DNA of 64,000 nt from Marinomonas ushuaiensis DSM 15871 (GTDB lineage Bacteria > Pseudomonadota > Gammaproteobacteria > Pseudomonadales > Marinomonadaceae). A model generated the notes under the pieces. The model did not search any database. It saw nothing but the letters and a program-made list of their open reading frames with translations, and was not told the DNA's origin. Made by a program: the position numbers and the translations under genes. Each line of letters begins with the position of its first letter. The first letter of the stretch is position 1. This document shows, one piece after another, positions 1 to 9,117 of this stretch. The stretch spans positions 124,001-188,000 of the forward strand of contig NZ_JAMB01000003.1 in NCBI RefSeq assembly GCF_000521805.1, read 5' to 3'.

Positions 1-206
1 ACTATTTCTTCATCTCCATCAATGACATCAGAGCAAGAAACCAGAGATAAACGTTCGTGAGGTGCCGGAAGATCAAGACCAGAACTTGGGGAATAATAAA
101 TAGTGATGGCGACATCTGGTTGCAGAGAGAGAACATCGAGTGCGCCCTCAAATGCAATGCGGGGACCTAAGTCCCCGCCCATAGCGTCTAAAGCTACCCT
201 GATCAT
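1..206 (-). CDS. plsX: Phosphate acyltransferase PlsX, N-terminal part (cut by window start)
   Basis: PlsX makes acyl-phosphate from acyl-ACP, the acyl donor for PlsY in phospholipid synthesis at the inner membrane. About 68 N-terminal residues are visible. They start MIRVALDAMGGDLGPR, and the DAMGGD-GP motif near residues 7-15 is the family hallmark. The start is the ATG at 206, 11 bases after the rpmF stop. The order yceD-rpmF-plsX on one strand is the classic proteobacterial arrangement linking ribosome and fatty-acid genes. The rest of the gene, and presumably the fab genes, lie left of the window. The identity is firm although only a fragment is seen. Confidence 0.93.
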   Translation of the reverse strand, partial: MIRVALDAMGGDLGPRIAFEGALDVLSLQPDVAITIYYSPSSGLDLPAPHERLSLVSCSDVIDGDEEI

Positions 207-217
207 GGGTACCTTAG

Positions 218-397
218 TTACTCACCTTTAGGGGTGATAACTTGACGACCACGATAAAAGCCATCAGCAGAAATGTGGTGACGACGGTGAAGTTCACCAG
301 TAGTCTTTTCTACAGATAGAGTTGCGCTAGTCAAAGCATCGTGTGAACGACGCTGGCCGCGACGTGAACGAGTAACTTTACTTTTTTGTACTGCCAT
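218..397 (-). CDS. rpmF: 50S ribosomal protein L32
   Basis: A 59-residue basic protein of the large ribosomal subunit. It starts [20 protein letters not shown] and ends in a GFYRGRQVI stretch, matching L32 of gammaproteobacteria at nearly the same length. It has no cysteines, so it is the zinc-free form. The start at 397 is preceded by an AGGAG Shine-Dalgarno about nine bases upstream. It lies 17 bases after yceD and 11 before plsX, so it is probably cotranscribed with both. Confidence 0.97.
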   Translation of the reverse strand: MAVQKSKVTRSRRGQRRSHDALTSATLSVEKTTGELHRRHHISADGFYRGRQVITPKGE

Positions 398-414
398 TTT
401 TGGAGCTCCTAACT

Positions 415-936
415 TTACTTGGCCTTTAATTGGGCCAATATACTAAATGGATTCGGTTTTTCGTCATCCGGTGCGTCATCGGTAGACGATGCATACTTTA
501 CAGCTGTTGGGTTGCAACCACTTTCTTCGTGATAGGCAACAATAGGTAAGGCAAGTATAATTTCTTGCTCAACCATATTTGCCAGAATTACTTCACCATC
601 GGTCATGACAACAGGATCGTAACTCGCTGGTAGATTTTTCGCATGGTCTTCGTCATAAACAAACCCCAATGATAAATCTAACGCCAAATCATACGGCACA
701 GGCCCAAGACAGCGTTGACAAACAACCTGTACTTGAGCTGTTAATGATCCAGTAGCAATATATCGCCTATCCTCATCAACTCTAAAGTCTAGATGAATAA
801 AAGCATTACCCTCATCAGAGGCTAATATAGCACTAAGCTCCTCAAATCGATTAAGGGGCACGTACCCTTCAAAAGATTGCTCATTAAAAGCAAATTTTCG
901 AGGGTCAAAATATTTAGGTAATGTGTCATTCAACAT
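415..936 (-). CDS. yceD: YceD/DUF177 family protein, 23S rRNA accumulation
   Basis: YceD is needed for normal 23S rRNA accumulation in E. coli. The 173-residue protein has a CQRC pair (C73, C76) followed by a long acidic stretch and a conserved LALPIV segment, as in DUF177 proteins. The open frame extends upstream to 963, but I chose the ATG at 936 because the resulting start [17 protein letters not shown] aligns with the usual YceD N-terminus. It is the first gene of the yceD-rpmF-plsX unit and is divergent from maf with a 136-base gap. The family assignment is firm; the molecular mechanism is unknown. Confidence 0.92.
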   Translation of the reverse strand: MLNDTLPKYFDPRKFAFNEQSFEGYVPLNRFEELSAILASDEGNAFIHLDFRVDEDRRYIATGSLTAQVQVVCQRCLGPVPYDLALDLSLGFVYDEDHAKNLPASYDPVVMTDGEVILANMVEQEIILALPIVAYHEESGCNPTAVKYASSTDDAPDDEKPNPFSILAQLKAK

Positions 937-1072
937 GGCGGCAAATAATATTGCCAAGGGCACTGATTGTCAAAGTCTAAGTGCTGTTAAAGCGTTTTTT
1001 TTCACTCTTTTAAGGCATTCGAAGCAAAAAAAAGTAAAATCTTCACTTATTCTCATAAATCGGCTTAAAAAA

Positions 1073-1675
1073 ATGCAAAAAAAACTCATTCTAGGATCTT
1101 CATCACCATACCGAAAAGACTTACTAAACCGCCTAAATCTAACCTTCGAATGTCACTCACCTAATATCGATGAGAGCCCTTTAGAACAAGAAACAGCAGA
1201 AGGTCTAGTAAAACGCCTAACCATCGAAAAAGCCTTTGCTGTTCATAATAAGCAACTACAAAACAACAAAACAACAAATGCCATTATAATTACGTCGGAT
1301 CAAGTCGCCGTACTCGACAATCAAATTTTAGGGAAACCTATAACAGAAGAAAACGCCATTTTACAATTAGTCAGCTTTAGTGGCAGAAAAGTTTCATTTC
1401 TAACCGGACTTTGCGTATTAAACCAACAAGACGAAACCTACAAATACACACTAAATATATACAATGTATATTTTCGAGAGCTAAAACGGAATGAAATTAA
1501 ACGCTACGTTACGATCGAACAACCTTTAGATTGCGCAGGAAGCTTTAAATGTGAAGGCTTAGGTGTCTGTCTTTTTGACAAAATGGAAGGAGATGACCCT
1601 AATAGCCTAGTAGGCCTACCCTTGATTTCTCTTTGCCAACTATTGAAAGAACAAGGAATAAACCCAATAGGCTGA
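1073..1675 (+). CDS. yceF: Maf-family nucleotide pyrophosphatase, YceF subgroup (7-methyl-GTP pyrophosphatase)
   Basis: House-cleaning pyrophosphatase that hydrolyses modified nucleoside triphosphates; the E. coli YceF subgroup prefers m7GTP. The protein has 200 residues, the usual family length. Visible motifs are GSSSPYRKDLL (8-18), the TSDQVAVLD loop with the catalytic aspartate near D76, GKPITEENA (88-95), and the YceF-type segment DCAGSFK-EG (153-162). The open frame reaches back to 923, but that part overlaps yceD and resembles nothing, so the ATG at 1073 is taken as start. It is divergent from yceD, the common context of this gene. Confidence 0.93.
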   Translation: MQKKLILGSSSPYRKDLLNRLNLTFECHSPNIDESPLEQETAEGLVKRLTIEKAFAVHNKQLQNNKTTNAIIITSDQVAVLDNQILGKPITEENAILQLVSFSGRKVSFLTGLCVLNQQDETYKYTLNIYNVYFRELKRNEIKRYVTIEQPLDCAGSFKCEGLGVCLFDKMEGDDPNSLVGLPLISLCQLLKEQGINPIG

Positions 1676-1682
1676 GTCTCTC

Positions 1683-2621
1683 CTAATAACCTTTAGGGAA
1701 AGAGTGATAACTCTTAGAAGGCGATTCCAAATCATCAATTGCCTTCTGAGTAACATCATAACCGAAGTCAATTAATTCCTTCGAACGCCAAAATTCATAA
1801 AAGCCAGTAATGTCTTTTGGGATTGAAATCAATAAGTCTGGCGGGTAACCTGCAACCTTATATTGAGTAAGAGATTCTTGCATCGTCTCAAACATCATAT
1901 TAATTGTTTGCAACCGCCCCCAGCTCTCTGCAGAGTACTTAGGTTTAGTATCTTCCCCGTCTCTACTAAAGAGCTCTTTGGCTGTCTGCCACCAAGCAGG
2001 CCCTTCTTCAGATTCTTTTGCCTTTAGCTCTTCGGCTTTCTCCTTCAATACACCGTCCGCAGGACCATTAAGATCAACGGCAATAATATAATCCGCACCA
2101 GCCGATACCGAAGGAATGATAGGTAAAGGATTTAAAATACCACCATCAACATACAGCTGTCCGTTCAAGTTTACAGGATAAATAATAGAAGGTATGGCAG
2201 ATGAGGCACGCATAGAGTCTATCAAGCTACCACGCTGAAACCAAAACTCCTTTTGATTCAACAAATCCACAGCAACAGAAGTATAATCGATTGGTAAGGA
2301 CTCAATATCAGGCGTGCCAACAAGACTTTGAATTTTTTCAAAGAAACGATCACCCTTAATATACCCACCGTTAAAGAAAGACATGTCTAACAAACGAATT
2401 ACAGCAACTTTGTCTAAGGATAAAGCCCATTCTCGATATTCTGAAAGCTTACCAGCTGCGTATACACCACCAATTATGGCACCAATAGAACATCCTGAAA
2501 TACTGATTATTTCATAACCACGGTCTTCAATTGCCTGAATCACACCAATATGTGAATGACCACGTGCAGCCCCACTACCCAGTACAAGGGCAACTGTTTT
2601 TTTCGTATTCACCAACACCAC
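1683..2621 (-). CDS. rssA: Patatin-like phospholipase, RssA family
   Basis: A serine acyl hydrolase of the patatin fold, probably acting on membrane lipids; the substrate is not known. The 312-residue protein has the glycine-rich oxyanion loop LGSGAARG (14-21), the nucleophile elbow GCSIG with S45, and the catalytic VDGG with D159, giving a complete Ser-Asp dyad. The start is uncertain: the frame opens with GTG at 2621, but an AGGTGG sequence sits well before the in-frame GTG at 2612, which would remove three residues. It directly abuts the DUF4892 gene upstream and is probably cotranslated with it. The symbol is by family resemblance to E. coli RssA. Confidence 0.82.
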   Translation of the reverse strand: MVLVNTKKTVALVLGSGAARGHSHIGVIQAIEDRGYEIISISGCSIGAIIGGVYAAGKLSEYREWALSLDKVAVIRLLDMSFFNGGYIKGDRFFEKIQSLVGTPDIESLPIDYTSVAVDLLNQKEFWFQRGSLIDSMRASSAIPSIIYPVNLNGQLYVDGGILNPLPIIPSVSAGADYIIAVDLNGPADGVLKEKAEELKAKESEEGPAWWQTAKELFSRDGEDTKPKYSAESWGRLQTINMMFETMQESLTQYKVAGYPPDLLISIPKDITGFYEFWRSKELIDFGYDVTQKAIDDLESPSKSYHSFPKGY

Positions 2622-3416
2622 CTAAGGACGGATATAAACAAAAGAGATTCGATTCACACCTAAAGATTCACGACCTAGATCTGCCAAATTAATAAAACGA
2701 ACTTTTTCATTAAGCTGGTTCCCCAATCCAGCAGACAGACTGGAAATCAATTGATCCCCGGACTCAATAGCACCTAATGGCCCGGACCTTTGACTGGTAA
2801 CAAAACCCACAACATGCTGACCTGATGGTAAGTCACTTAAAAAACGTCGAATCCTTGGAGTATCTTGAGCATCCATTTGAGCAACAATTTCAAACTCAGT
2901 ATCTCTTCCTTCAACAGACTTTACTTCATCCAAGCGAACAATAACGTCACCCGCTCCGCGACGATTAAGATAAAGTGTTTGATAGATATCTTGTGCGTTT
3001 TTTACAACAAACAAATATTGATTTTGATCCGCCCCATATAACAGGTAATCACTAAAAAAATCATTAGCCCAAGCATTACTACTACCACAACTACGGCTTT
3101 CACATTCAAATAAAACCGTTTGCCCCTGTTTGAGCATTTGTGCACGATAATGCGCATACACATCTGACAACACCGCGTTTCGATCGATTTTATAAAGTGA
3201 TGTAAAATAATCGCCTTTCAATCGAACCACAGATTCAGGCTCCCAGCCGCTTCCTGCTTTGCGTATTTTACTTAGCGGAATTTCAATCAACTGCTCCGCT
3301 TGCGCATTACTTTTTATTAATTGTGCATCTCGATAAGGAGTAATTTCCAAAACCCCAGCAAACGAAACACCACTAAAAAATGCAAATAAACATAATACTT
3401 TACGAAACCGAACCAT
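2622..3416 (-). CDS. DUF4892 domain protein, exported
   Basis: A 264-residue protein of unknown function. The N-terminus is a signal peptide (MVRFRKVLCLFAFFSGVSFA, probable cleavage after FA). The mature part has the DUF4892 look, with an ITPYRDAQL start, repeated short beta segments, and a conserved YLFVVKNAQDIYQTLYLNRRG block. I prefer the ATG at 3416, with GAGAGGG just upstream, over the in-frame TTG at 3428. It lies between a patatin phospholipase and an alpha/beta hydrolase on the same strand, as near gpsA in Pseudomonas, suggesting an envelope lipid-related role; that is inference only. Confidence 0.75.
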   Translation of the reverse strand: MVRFRKVLCLFAFFSGVSFAGVLEITPYRDAQLIKSNAQAEQLIEIPLSKIRKAGSGWEPESVVRLKGDYFTSLYKIDRNAVLSDVYAHYRAQMLKQGQTVLFECESRSCGSSNAWANDFFSDYLLYGADQNQYLFVVKNAQDIYQTLYLNRRGAGDVIVRLDEVKSVEGRDTEFEIVAQMDAQDTPRIRRFLSDLPSGQHVVGFVTSQRSGPLGAIESGDQLISSLSAGLGNQLNEKVRFINLADLGRESLGVNRISFVYIRP

Positions 3417-3455
3417 AAACCCTCTCAACCATTCCCTTAAGAATGAATTAACGTA

Positions 3456-4319
3456 TTAGTTTTGATCAATAAACTTCTGAATCTCAGTAGCGACTGAGAA
3501 GCAAGTACTTGGCTCGAGATGAAAATGATGATTTCCTTCCAGCCATTTTAGTTTGATCCAAGGAAATTCAGCAGCACGTTTTTCAACAAGTAAAGTGTCG
3601 CCCTTATAAATACCATCTTTTGCCATCAACGCCAGAGTTGGGCATTTAATATCTTTAATGAAAGCTTCAATGCTCTCTTCATCCATTCGAAATGGTGATG
3701 GAAAAGTAAGCTTACCATCATGATTCCAACGCCAAACACCATCCACTCCTTCCTTCGCGCCGCGCTCCACAAGAGGCCCTGAGGCAAGCTTTGACAACCT
3801 AGTAAAACCATTCATCCTCGCAAGCACCATGGCTTCTTTTGTAGGGTAAAGGGTTGCTCGATCTAAACGATGCTTAGTCATTTTATTAACGGCTCGCTGC
3901 AAGGTGGCCACCCTGTCTTTTGGCGAACCACTTAGCGGCCCCATATTGTCTAAAATGATTAACCCTCTCACTTTATCAGGCGCAATTGCTGCCACTAACA
4001 TAGCAACAGCGCCACCCATACTATGACCAATCAACCAAACGCTTTGTTTTGATTGATTTAAAATAGACACTACATCCAAAACATAGTCCCACAAATGATA
4101 AAAACTGCCTGCTGGGCGATGCTGAGAACGACCATGACCAGCTAAATCTAAAGCAACGTGAGAAAAGTCAAAAAGATGTGAAGATAAATTAGAAAAGCTA
4201 GCGGCATTATCAAGCCAACCATGCAAAGACACTACCTTTAACGCAGATGAATCTATTGATAACCACTGTAAAGCGGCAACTTCCGTATGAGGAAGCTGAT
4301 AAACAATTTCATTTCCCAT
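3456..4319 (-). CDS. Alpha/beta hydrolase
   Basis: A 287-residue alpha/beta-hydrolase fold enzyme with unknown substrate. Visible are the oxyanion HGW at 33-35, the nucleophile elbow GHSMGG with S100, a likely catalytic acid in the MAKDGIYKG segment, and a C-terminal GNHHFH carrying the histidine. There is no signal peptide, so it is likely cytoplasmic. It sits in a minus-strand run with sixA and gpsA, as do similar hydrolases in Pseudomonas. It could be an esterase or a C-C hydrolase; the sequence does not decide. Confidence 0.8.
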   Translation of the reverse strand: MGNEIVYQLPHTEVAALQWLSIDSSALKVVSLHGWLDNAASFSNLSSHLFDFSHVALDLAGHGRSQHRPAGSFYHLWDYVLDVVSILNQSKQSVWLIGHSMGGAVAMLVAAIAPDKVRGLIILDNMGPLSGSPKDRVATLQRAVNKMTKHRLDRATLYPTKEAMVLARMNGFTRLSKLASGPLVERGAKEGVDGVWRWNHDGKLTFPSPFRMDEESIEAFIKDIKCPTLALMAKDGIYKGDTLLVEKRAAEFPWIKLKWLEGNHHFHLEPSTCFSVATEIQKFIDQN

Positions 4320-4365
4320 ATTCGTTCTTTCTTAACTCTTTGTTATTTGTACTTAATAACATCCA

Positions 4366-4845
4366 TTAAGATGGAGACATGTGCCAACGATATTGACAAC
4401 AAGCCCCAGCAAACACTTCACCTTCAATCGAAGCGAGTGTTGCCGTTGTCATTGCAAAATTGATTGGTAAAGGTTCATCAATCATATAATCAATAAATTG
4501 ATGCGCAAAAGGTTGATGTGTTACCAATAGAATAGAATCGTAAGGCTGCTCACTCAACCATAGCGCTACATCAGAATTACACCCATCAGGCGTAATCAAA
4601 GGACAATCCTTCACCTCAACAGAAGCGTTAAGATTCGTTAAAAATGTGTTAACTGTTTGTTGAGCTCGGACATAAGGACTTACAAAAACCACATCAAAAG
4701 TTTCATTCTTTAAGAGAAAACTTTCAGCTGTAGAAATAACTTCCTTTTCACCAAGTTTTGTTAACTCACGCAATTCATCTTGACCAGAACGATAAGGCTC
4801 AGCATTTCCATGACGCAAGACATAAAGTCGTTTAAGCTTCTTCAT
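4366..4845 (-). CDS. sixA: Phosphohistidine phosphatase SixA
   Basis: A histidine-phosphatase superfamily enzyme; E. coli SixA dephosphorylates histidine-phosphotransfer proteins, including ArcB and the nitrogen PTS. The 159-residue protein has the catalytic LRHGNAEPY motif (R11, H12) at the N-terminus, and the second histidine lies in VTHQPFAH. The length matches SixA rather than larger phosphoglycerate mutases. The start at 4845 overlaps the end of the DUF4389 gene by 14 bases, indicating translational coupling. The gpsA-DUF4389-sixA order is shared with Pseudomonas. Confidence 0.87.
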   Translation of the reverse strand: MKKLKRLYVLRHGNAEPYRSGQDELRELTKLGEKEVISTAESFLLKNETFDVVFVSPYVRAQQTVNTFLTNLNASVEVKDCPLITPDGCNSDVALWLSEQPYDSILLVTHQPFAHQFIDYMIDEPLPINFAMTTATLASIEGEVFAGACCQYRWHMSPS

Positions 4846-5116
4846 CCGACTTTACCTGAGGCCATGATTGAAATGGAAATGGCTTTTCCTCTTCCGCAAA
4901 AGACAGAAACGAAAAAATCTGTTTAATAAAAGCAGTAACACTTTTAAGCCAAACTATTAAGGTCATCGGCTCATGCCTTGAACCTAGTTTCATCAAACTA
5001 ACCAAGATAACGAGAATTCCAAATACAGTGATGGCAACGTTTAACACCAGCCAATACAACACCATAAAAATCAAACGAAACCAAAAGCCTTGATCTGAAT
5101 AACCTGGTTTAGACAT
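4832..5116 (-). CDS. DUF4389 membrane protein
   Basis: A 94-residue membrane protein of unknown function. It has two hydrophobic segments (about residues 13-45) and a hydrophilic C-terminal tail ending FPFQSWP, as in DUF4389 proteins. The ATG at 5116 has a strong GAGGAG Shine-Dalgarno four to nine bases upstream, so the longer frame from 5149 is rejected. It overlaps gpsA by 8 bases and sixA by 14, so the three genes are almost certainly one transcript. Confidence 0.78.
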   Translation of the reverse strand: MSKPGYSDQGFWFRLIFMVLYWLVLNVAITVFGILVILVSLMKLGSRHEPMTLIVWLKSVTAFIKQIFSFLSFAEEEKPFPFQSWPQVKSDEEA

Positions 5117-6137
5117 TATTATTCTCCTCATTTGTCGCGAATTCGACATCCCATTTTTGCTCGCCCGTCATCATCGAACCAATTAACGACTCGAGCTTTG
5201 CACCATCAAATAATAGCTTAGAAAGGCCTTCAGCAAGCGGCATATACAAACCGTGTTTATAAGCCTCATCCACTACCATTTTTAACGTATTCACACCTTC
5301 AGCAACCTCTCCAATAGAGACAATTGCTTCTTCTAAATCTTGGCCTGAGCCAATAGCAAAACCCACTCGATAATTACGACTCAATGGTGAAGTACACGTT
5401 GCGATCAAATCCCCCATTCCAGCCAAACCCAAGAATGTCATTGGATTGGCACCAAAGTGCACAGCAAAACGGCTCATTTCAGCCAAACTACGTGTCATAA
5501 TCATCGACATCGTGTTTTCACCAACATTCAGCGCTTTGGCAAGGCCACAAACAATCGCATAGATATTCTTTAGCGCTCCAGCGAGCTCTACGCCAGTGCT
5601 GTCTTTATTTTCATATACTCGAAATGTCGGTGACTTTAATAACTCAATCACCCGCTGCCTAACCAGGTCATCTGAACTGGCAATAACCGACCCAGTCATT
5701 TGACCCGCTGCAATTTCTTTTGCCAAATTTGGCCCGCTCAGCACACCAATTTTTTGCGTTATAGGGTTTCGACGCAAAATATCACTCATAAGTTCAAAAC
5801 GATTTGGATTAAATCCCTTTGTCGTACTGATTAATATTTTTTCTGCCGTTAATAAAGGCTCTATACGCTGAACCACTTGCTCAAAAGACTTCGAAGGAAT
5901 CGAAACAAAAACCGTATCACTTTCTCGGATCGCTTGCTCCAAATTCGAAGTTGCTAACAGCTCACAATGCAATGGCGCATTAGGTAGATACCGACTATTT
6001 AACCCAGTTAAATTAATTTCTTCAACTTGCTCTTCGTTGCGCATCCATTGGCTTACTTGATGACCATTATTAGCCATAATATTTGCCAAGGCTGTACCAA
6101 AACTACCGCCACCTAATACACATACCGAATGCTTCAT
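5109..6137 (-). CDS. gpsA: NAD(P)-dependent glycerol-3-phosphate dehydrogenase
   Basis: It reduces dihydroxyacetone phosphate to sn-glycerol-3-phosphate, the backbone for phospholipids, in the cytoplasm. The 342-residue protein has the Rossmann motif GGGSFGTALA (9-18), the STTKGF segment (104-109), and the catalytic lysine K190 in ELAGALKN. The C-terminal helical domain contains GLAGMGDLIATCTSP-SRN, which binds the substrate phosphate. Length and motifs are normal. It heads the gpsA-DUF4389-sixA unit. Confidence 0.97.
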   Translation of the reverse strand: MKHSVCVLGGGSFGTALANIMANNGHQVSQWMRNEEQVEEINLTGLNSRYLPNAPLHCELLATSNLEQAIRESDTVFVSIPSKSFEQVVQRIEPLLTAEKILISTTKGFNPNRFELMSDILRRNPITQKIGVLSGPNLAKEIAAGQMTGSVIASSDDLVRQRVIELLKSPTFRVYENKDSTGVELAGALKNIYAIVCGLAKALNVGENTMSMIMTRSLAEMSRFAVHFGANPMTFLGLAGMGDLIATCTSPLSRNYRVGFAIGSGQDLEEAIVSIGEVAEGVNTLKMVVDEAYKHGLYMPLAEGLSKLLFDGAKLESLIGSMMTGEQKWDVEFATNEENNNV

Positions 6138-6180
6138 AACAATAAGCTCTCTTTTCTTATCAACATCATCTTAAATTCAA

Positions 6181-7601
6181 TCAAGACGAACAACTAACTT
6201 CTAATGACTTACCCCACTCTGGCGCACGCTGTGCAAGCAAACTGGATTCTGGATGTTCATCAAACGGGTGACAAAGAACATTTAATAAACGCCTAAATGG
6301 TAAATAATCTCCTTGCTCTGCCGAAAGTATTGCATCATGAGCCAAATAATTCCTCAGTATAAATTTCGGATTAATCTGAAGCATAGATTCACTTATTTCT
6401 TGCCAATCGGAAGGATCGGCAATACGCGCCGTTTGATATTTTTCCAACCAACTCAAAAGCTGATCACGATCTACCATTTCATCAAGCAAAAGAGCAAAAC
6501 TGTCTTTTTCAAAATAACTCAGTAGACGAAAGAATACAGAATAATCCATTTTTTCACTGGTCAAAATATTGAGAAACTGGGGCAGTAACGCACGTACATC
6601 TTGAGATGAACTTAAACCTAATTTCTTCATCATCAATGCATCGTAATGAGCCTGCAATTCAGCTTCATAGCATTGTAAAATGGCAATTAGCTGATCCCTT
6701 TCCAAATGTTTTGAAAAGCAACGCATCAAACAATTTAAATTCCATAAACCAACACCTGGCTGACGAGAAAAAGCATAACGCCCTTCGTGATCTGAGTGAT
6801 TACACACCCAATCTGGCTCATAATCTTCCATAAAGCCATAGGGACCATAATCAATAGTTTCGCCGGTAAATGAAAAATTATCAGTATTCATAACCCCATG
6901 CTGAAAACCAACCGATTGCCATTTTGCAATCATACGAGCCGTTCGCTTCACTACTTCTTTAAGCATGTTTTCTAATGGCGAGTCTGTCATTAAACAGTCG
7001 GGTAATAATGCTCAAGACAATAATCGATTAACTCATTAAGCTGCTCTTGTTTACCTTGATAAAAAAAGTACTCGAAATGACCAAAGCGAATATGCCCTTG
7101 AGCAACTCTCAGCAACATAGCACCAGCTTCTGGTTGTTCACGATAAACCGCTTCACGACTGTCGTAAAGCCCCAACGCACGAGACGTTGGAATCGACAAT
7201 GCCGCCATCGCTTCGCTTGCTAAATACTCACGAATACAAGATCGCAACACAGCACGACCATCTCCACGACGAGAATAAGGCGTAGGCCCAGCTCCTTTCA
7301 TATGCAAATCATACAAAAGATTGTCTTGACCTCGAACTTCGCCTAATAATACTCCTCGCCCATCCCCAAGCTGAGGTGAAAAACCGCCAAACTGGTGACC
7401 TGCGTAAACCATACTCAAACTATTGGGAGATACGTCTTCGCCACTCAGTAAGCGTTTGGTTTGAGCGGATTTAATATCGATAGATAAAAAAGTAGCTAGC
7501 GAATGATTAAACTCAACCAATCGCTGCTCGGAAAGTGGCTGGACAACTGTTTTTGAAGAAAACATATCGCCCAGATTTGAAAAGTGGTGCTCTAAATTCA
7601 T
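6181..7601 (-). pseudogene. selO: Protein adenylyltransferase SelO (YdiU), split by a one-base frameshift
   Basis: SelO is a pseudokinase-fold enzyme that transfers AMP to Ser/Thr/Tyr of redox proteins. The N-terminal part (203 residues, 7601-6990) runs from MNLEHHFSNLGD through the conserved YAGHQFGG, QLGDGRG, KGAGPTPYSRRGDGRAVLRS and FGHFEYF blocks, then stops after HYYPTV. The C-terminal part (269 residues, 6990-6181) starts MTDSPLENML and carries the catalytic HGVMNTDN and DYGP motifs and the typical ending EWGKSLEVSCSS. Stop and start overlap as TAATG. Adding one T to the TTT run (complement of 6992-6994) fuses the frames and gives a segment of exactly the E. coli length. This is either a real inactivating deletion, a sequencing error or, less likely, a two-subunit SelO. 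Confidence 0.88.
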
Positions 7602-7629
7602 CTTATCTCACTTAAAAAGTAAGCGATGT

Positions 7630-8994
7630 TTATTGAGACATATCAACCATGTACTCACAGCGAATACTCTCACCGACGACACGCTCGATTTCTGGAATCA
7701 TGAAAGCATCATCTTCACTTGCAAAACTCACGGATTTACCCATTTCACCACCTCGACCAGTACGACCGATACGGTGTACATAATCTTCAGGGTCTTCAGG
7801 CAAAGCGTAATTCACCACCAACGCAACATTGTCTACGTGAATACCTCGTCCAGCAACATCCGTCGCAACAAGCACTTGAATGATACCATCTTTAAAGCTT
7901 TTCAGCGTTTTAACGCGCTTGTCCTGAGCAACTTCGCCTGACAAAATAGCACAGTTGATATTGGCCTTACGCAAACGCTCATACAGGTCACGAGTTTCAT
8001 CACGTCGATTAGCAAATATAATCGTACGTTGACCGCCATTCTCTTCAATTAGCTGTTTCAACACTGGCCATTTTTGATCTGCTTCTACGGTATAAATCAC
8101 TTGGTCTATATTTTGGTTTGTTGCTTCTTTCGGAACAACTGACACTTCTTTCGGGAAATAAGTCCACTGCTGAGCAAGCGCCTGTACGTCTTTAGGGAAA
8201 GTCGCACTAAACAACATAGTTTGTCTAACTTCTTTCTGTGGAGTCATGCGGATAATGCTTTTCACATCAGGAATAAAGCCCATCGACAACATACGATCCG
8301 CCTCATCTAGGACAAGGCACTCAACCTTACCTAACTGAACTTTACGGCTCCGCGCAAAATCCAACAAACGTCCCGGCGTCGCAACAACAATATCAACCGT
8401 TTCATGAGCTAAAGACATTTTTTGTTTTTCGTAGTTCATTCCACCAACCAGTGAAACAACGTTCAAATAACAATTTGATGTTAGCTTTTCAGCTTCGTCA
8501 GCAATTTGTAAGGCAAGCTCACGCGTTGGAGCAATAATTAGGCCACGCGCAAAATTATTACCTTCTCTTTTTTCCAGAGGGTAATCAAGAAAGTCACTGA
8601 TCATAGCGATCAAAAAAGCAGCCGTTTTCCCAGTACCTGTTTGAGCCTGACCAATAATGTCATAACCCTGCAAAGTCATCGGCAGAGTTTCTGCTTGAAT
8701 TTCACTGCAGTATTCAAAACCCATTTCGGCAATGGACTTGATAACTCGATCTGGAATATTTAAATCGTGAAAACGCACTTTCCCTTCAACTTCTTCAACT
8801 GGAAAATCTTCTATAGACCATGCGTCAGCTTTCGCGTCACTTTTTACATTAGCGACTTCAACAGCCGTAGACTCTTTATCAGTTTTTGCACTAACTGATT
8901 TTTCTTCATTTTCTTGAGGGCGCTTACTTGGGCGACGGGCACGTTTTGGTTTTGTCGTTTTTTCTGATGGCACTTCTTGAATTTGGTTTTCCAT
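7630..8994 (-). CDS. rhlB: DEAD-box ATP-dependent RNA helicase, RhlB-like
   Basis: Unwinds RNA duplexes; RhlB is the helicase of the E. coli degradosome. The 454-residue protein opens with a charged, lysine-rich extension of about 70 residues, followed by the Q motif region, Walker A AQTGTGKT (117-124), PTREL (156-160), ATPGR, DEAD (230-233), SAT (263-265), and the C-terminal HRIGRTGRGG. The basic N-terminal tail is typical of Pseudomonas-type RhlB and probably binds RNA. The gene is alone, between selO and dinG on the same strand. RhlB is the best match by feel, but another DEAD-box paralogue is possible. Confidence 0.82.
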   Translation of the reverse strand: MENQIQEVPSEKTTKPKRARRPSKRPQENEEKSVSAKTDKESTAVEVANVKSDAKADAWSIEDFPVEEVEGKVRFHDLNIPDRVIKSIAEMGFEYCSEIQAETLPMTLQGYDIIGQAQTGTGKTAAFLIAMISDFLDYPLEKREGNNFARGLIIAPTRELALQIADEAEKLTSNCYLNVVSLVGGMNYEKQKMSLAHETVDIVVATPGRLLDFARSRKVQLGKVECLVLDEADRMLSMGFIPDVKSIIRMTPQKEVRQTMLFSATFPKDVQALAQQWTYFPKEVSVVPKEATNQNIDQVIYTVEADQKWPVLKQLIEENGGQRTIIFANRRDETRDLYERLRKANINCAILSGEVAQDKRVKTLKSFKDGIIQVLVATDVAGRGIHVDNVALVVNYALPEDPEDYVHRIGRTGRGGEMGKSVSFASEDDAFMIPEIERVVGESIRCEYMVDMSQ

Positions 8995-9117
8995 ATTGGA
9001 ATCTATACGCTTCTATAATGTTTTTGAGGTTATATGCTTGAAGTTAATCAACTGTGCAAAGAGTGTACCTAATTGGTTAGTCTTTATCACCCTTTGCTTA
9101 CGCTTTGTTAAAGCAAC

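Noticed and set aside
923-1072. Fifty-residue N-terminal extension of the Maf/YceF frame
   Set aside because: It overlaps the yceD start, has no family resemblance, and the ATG at 1073 gives the normal Maf N-terminus.
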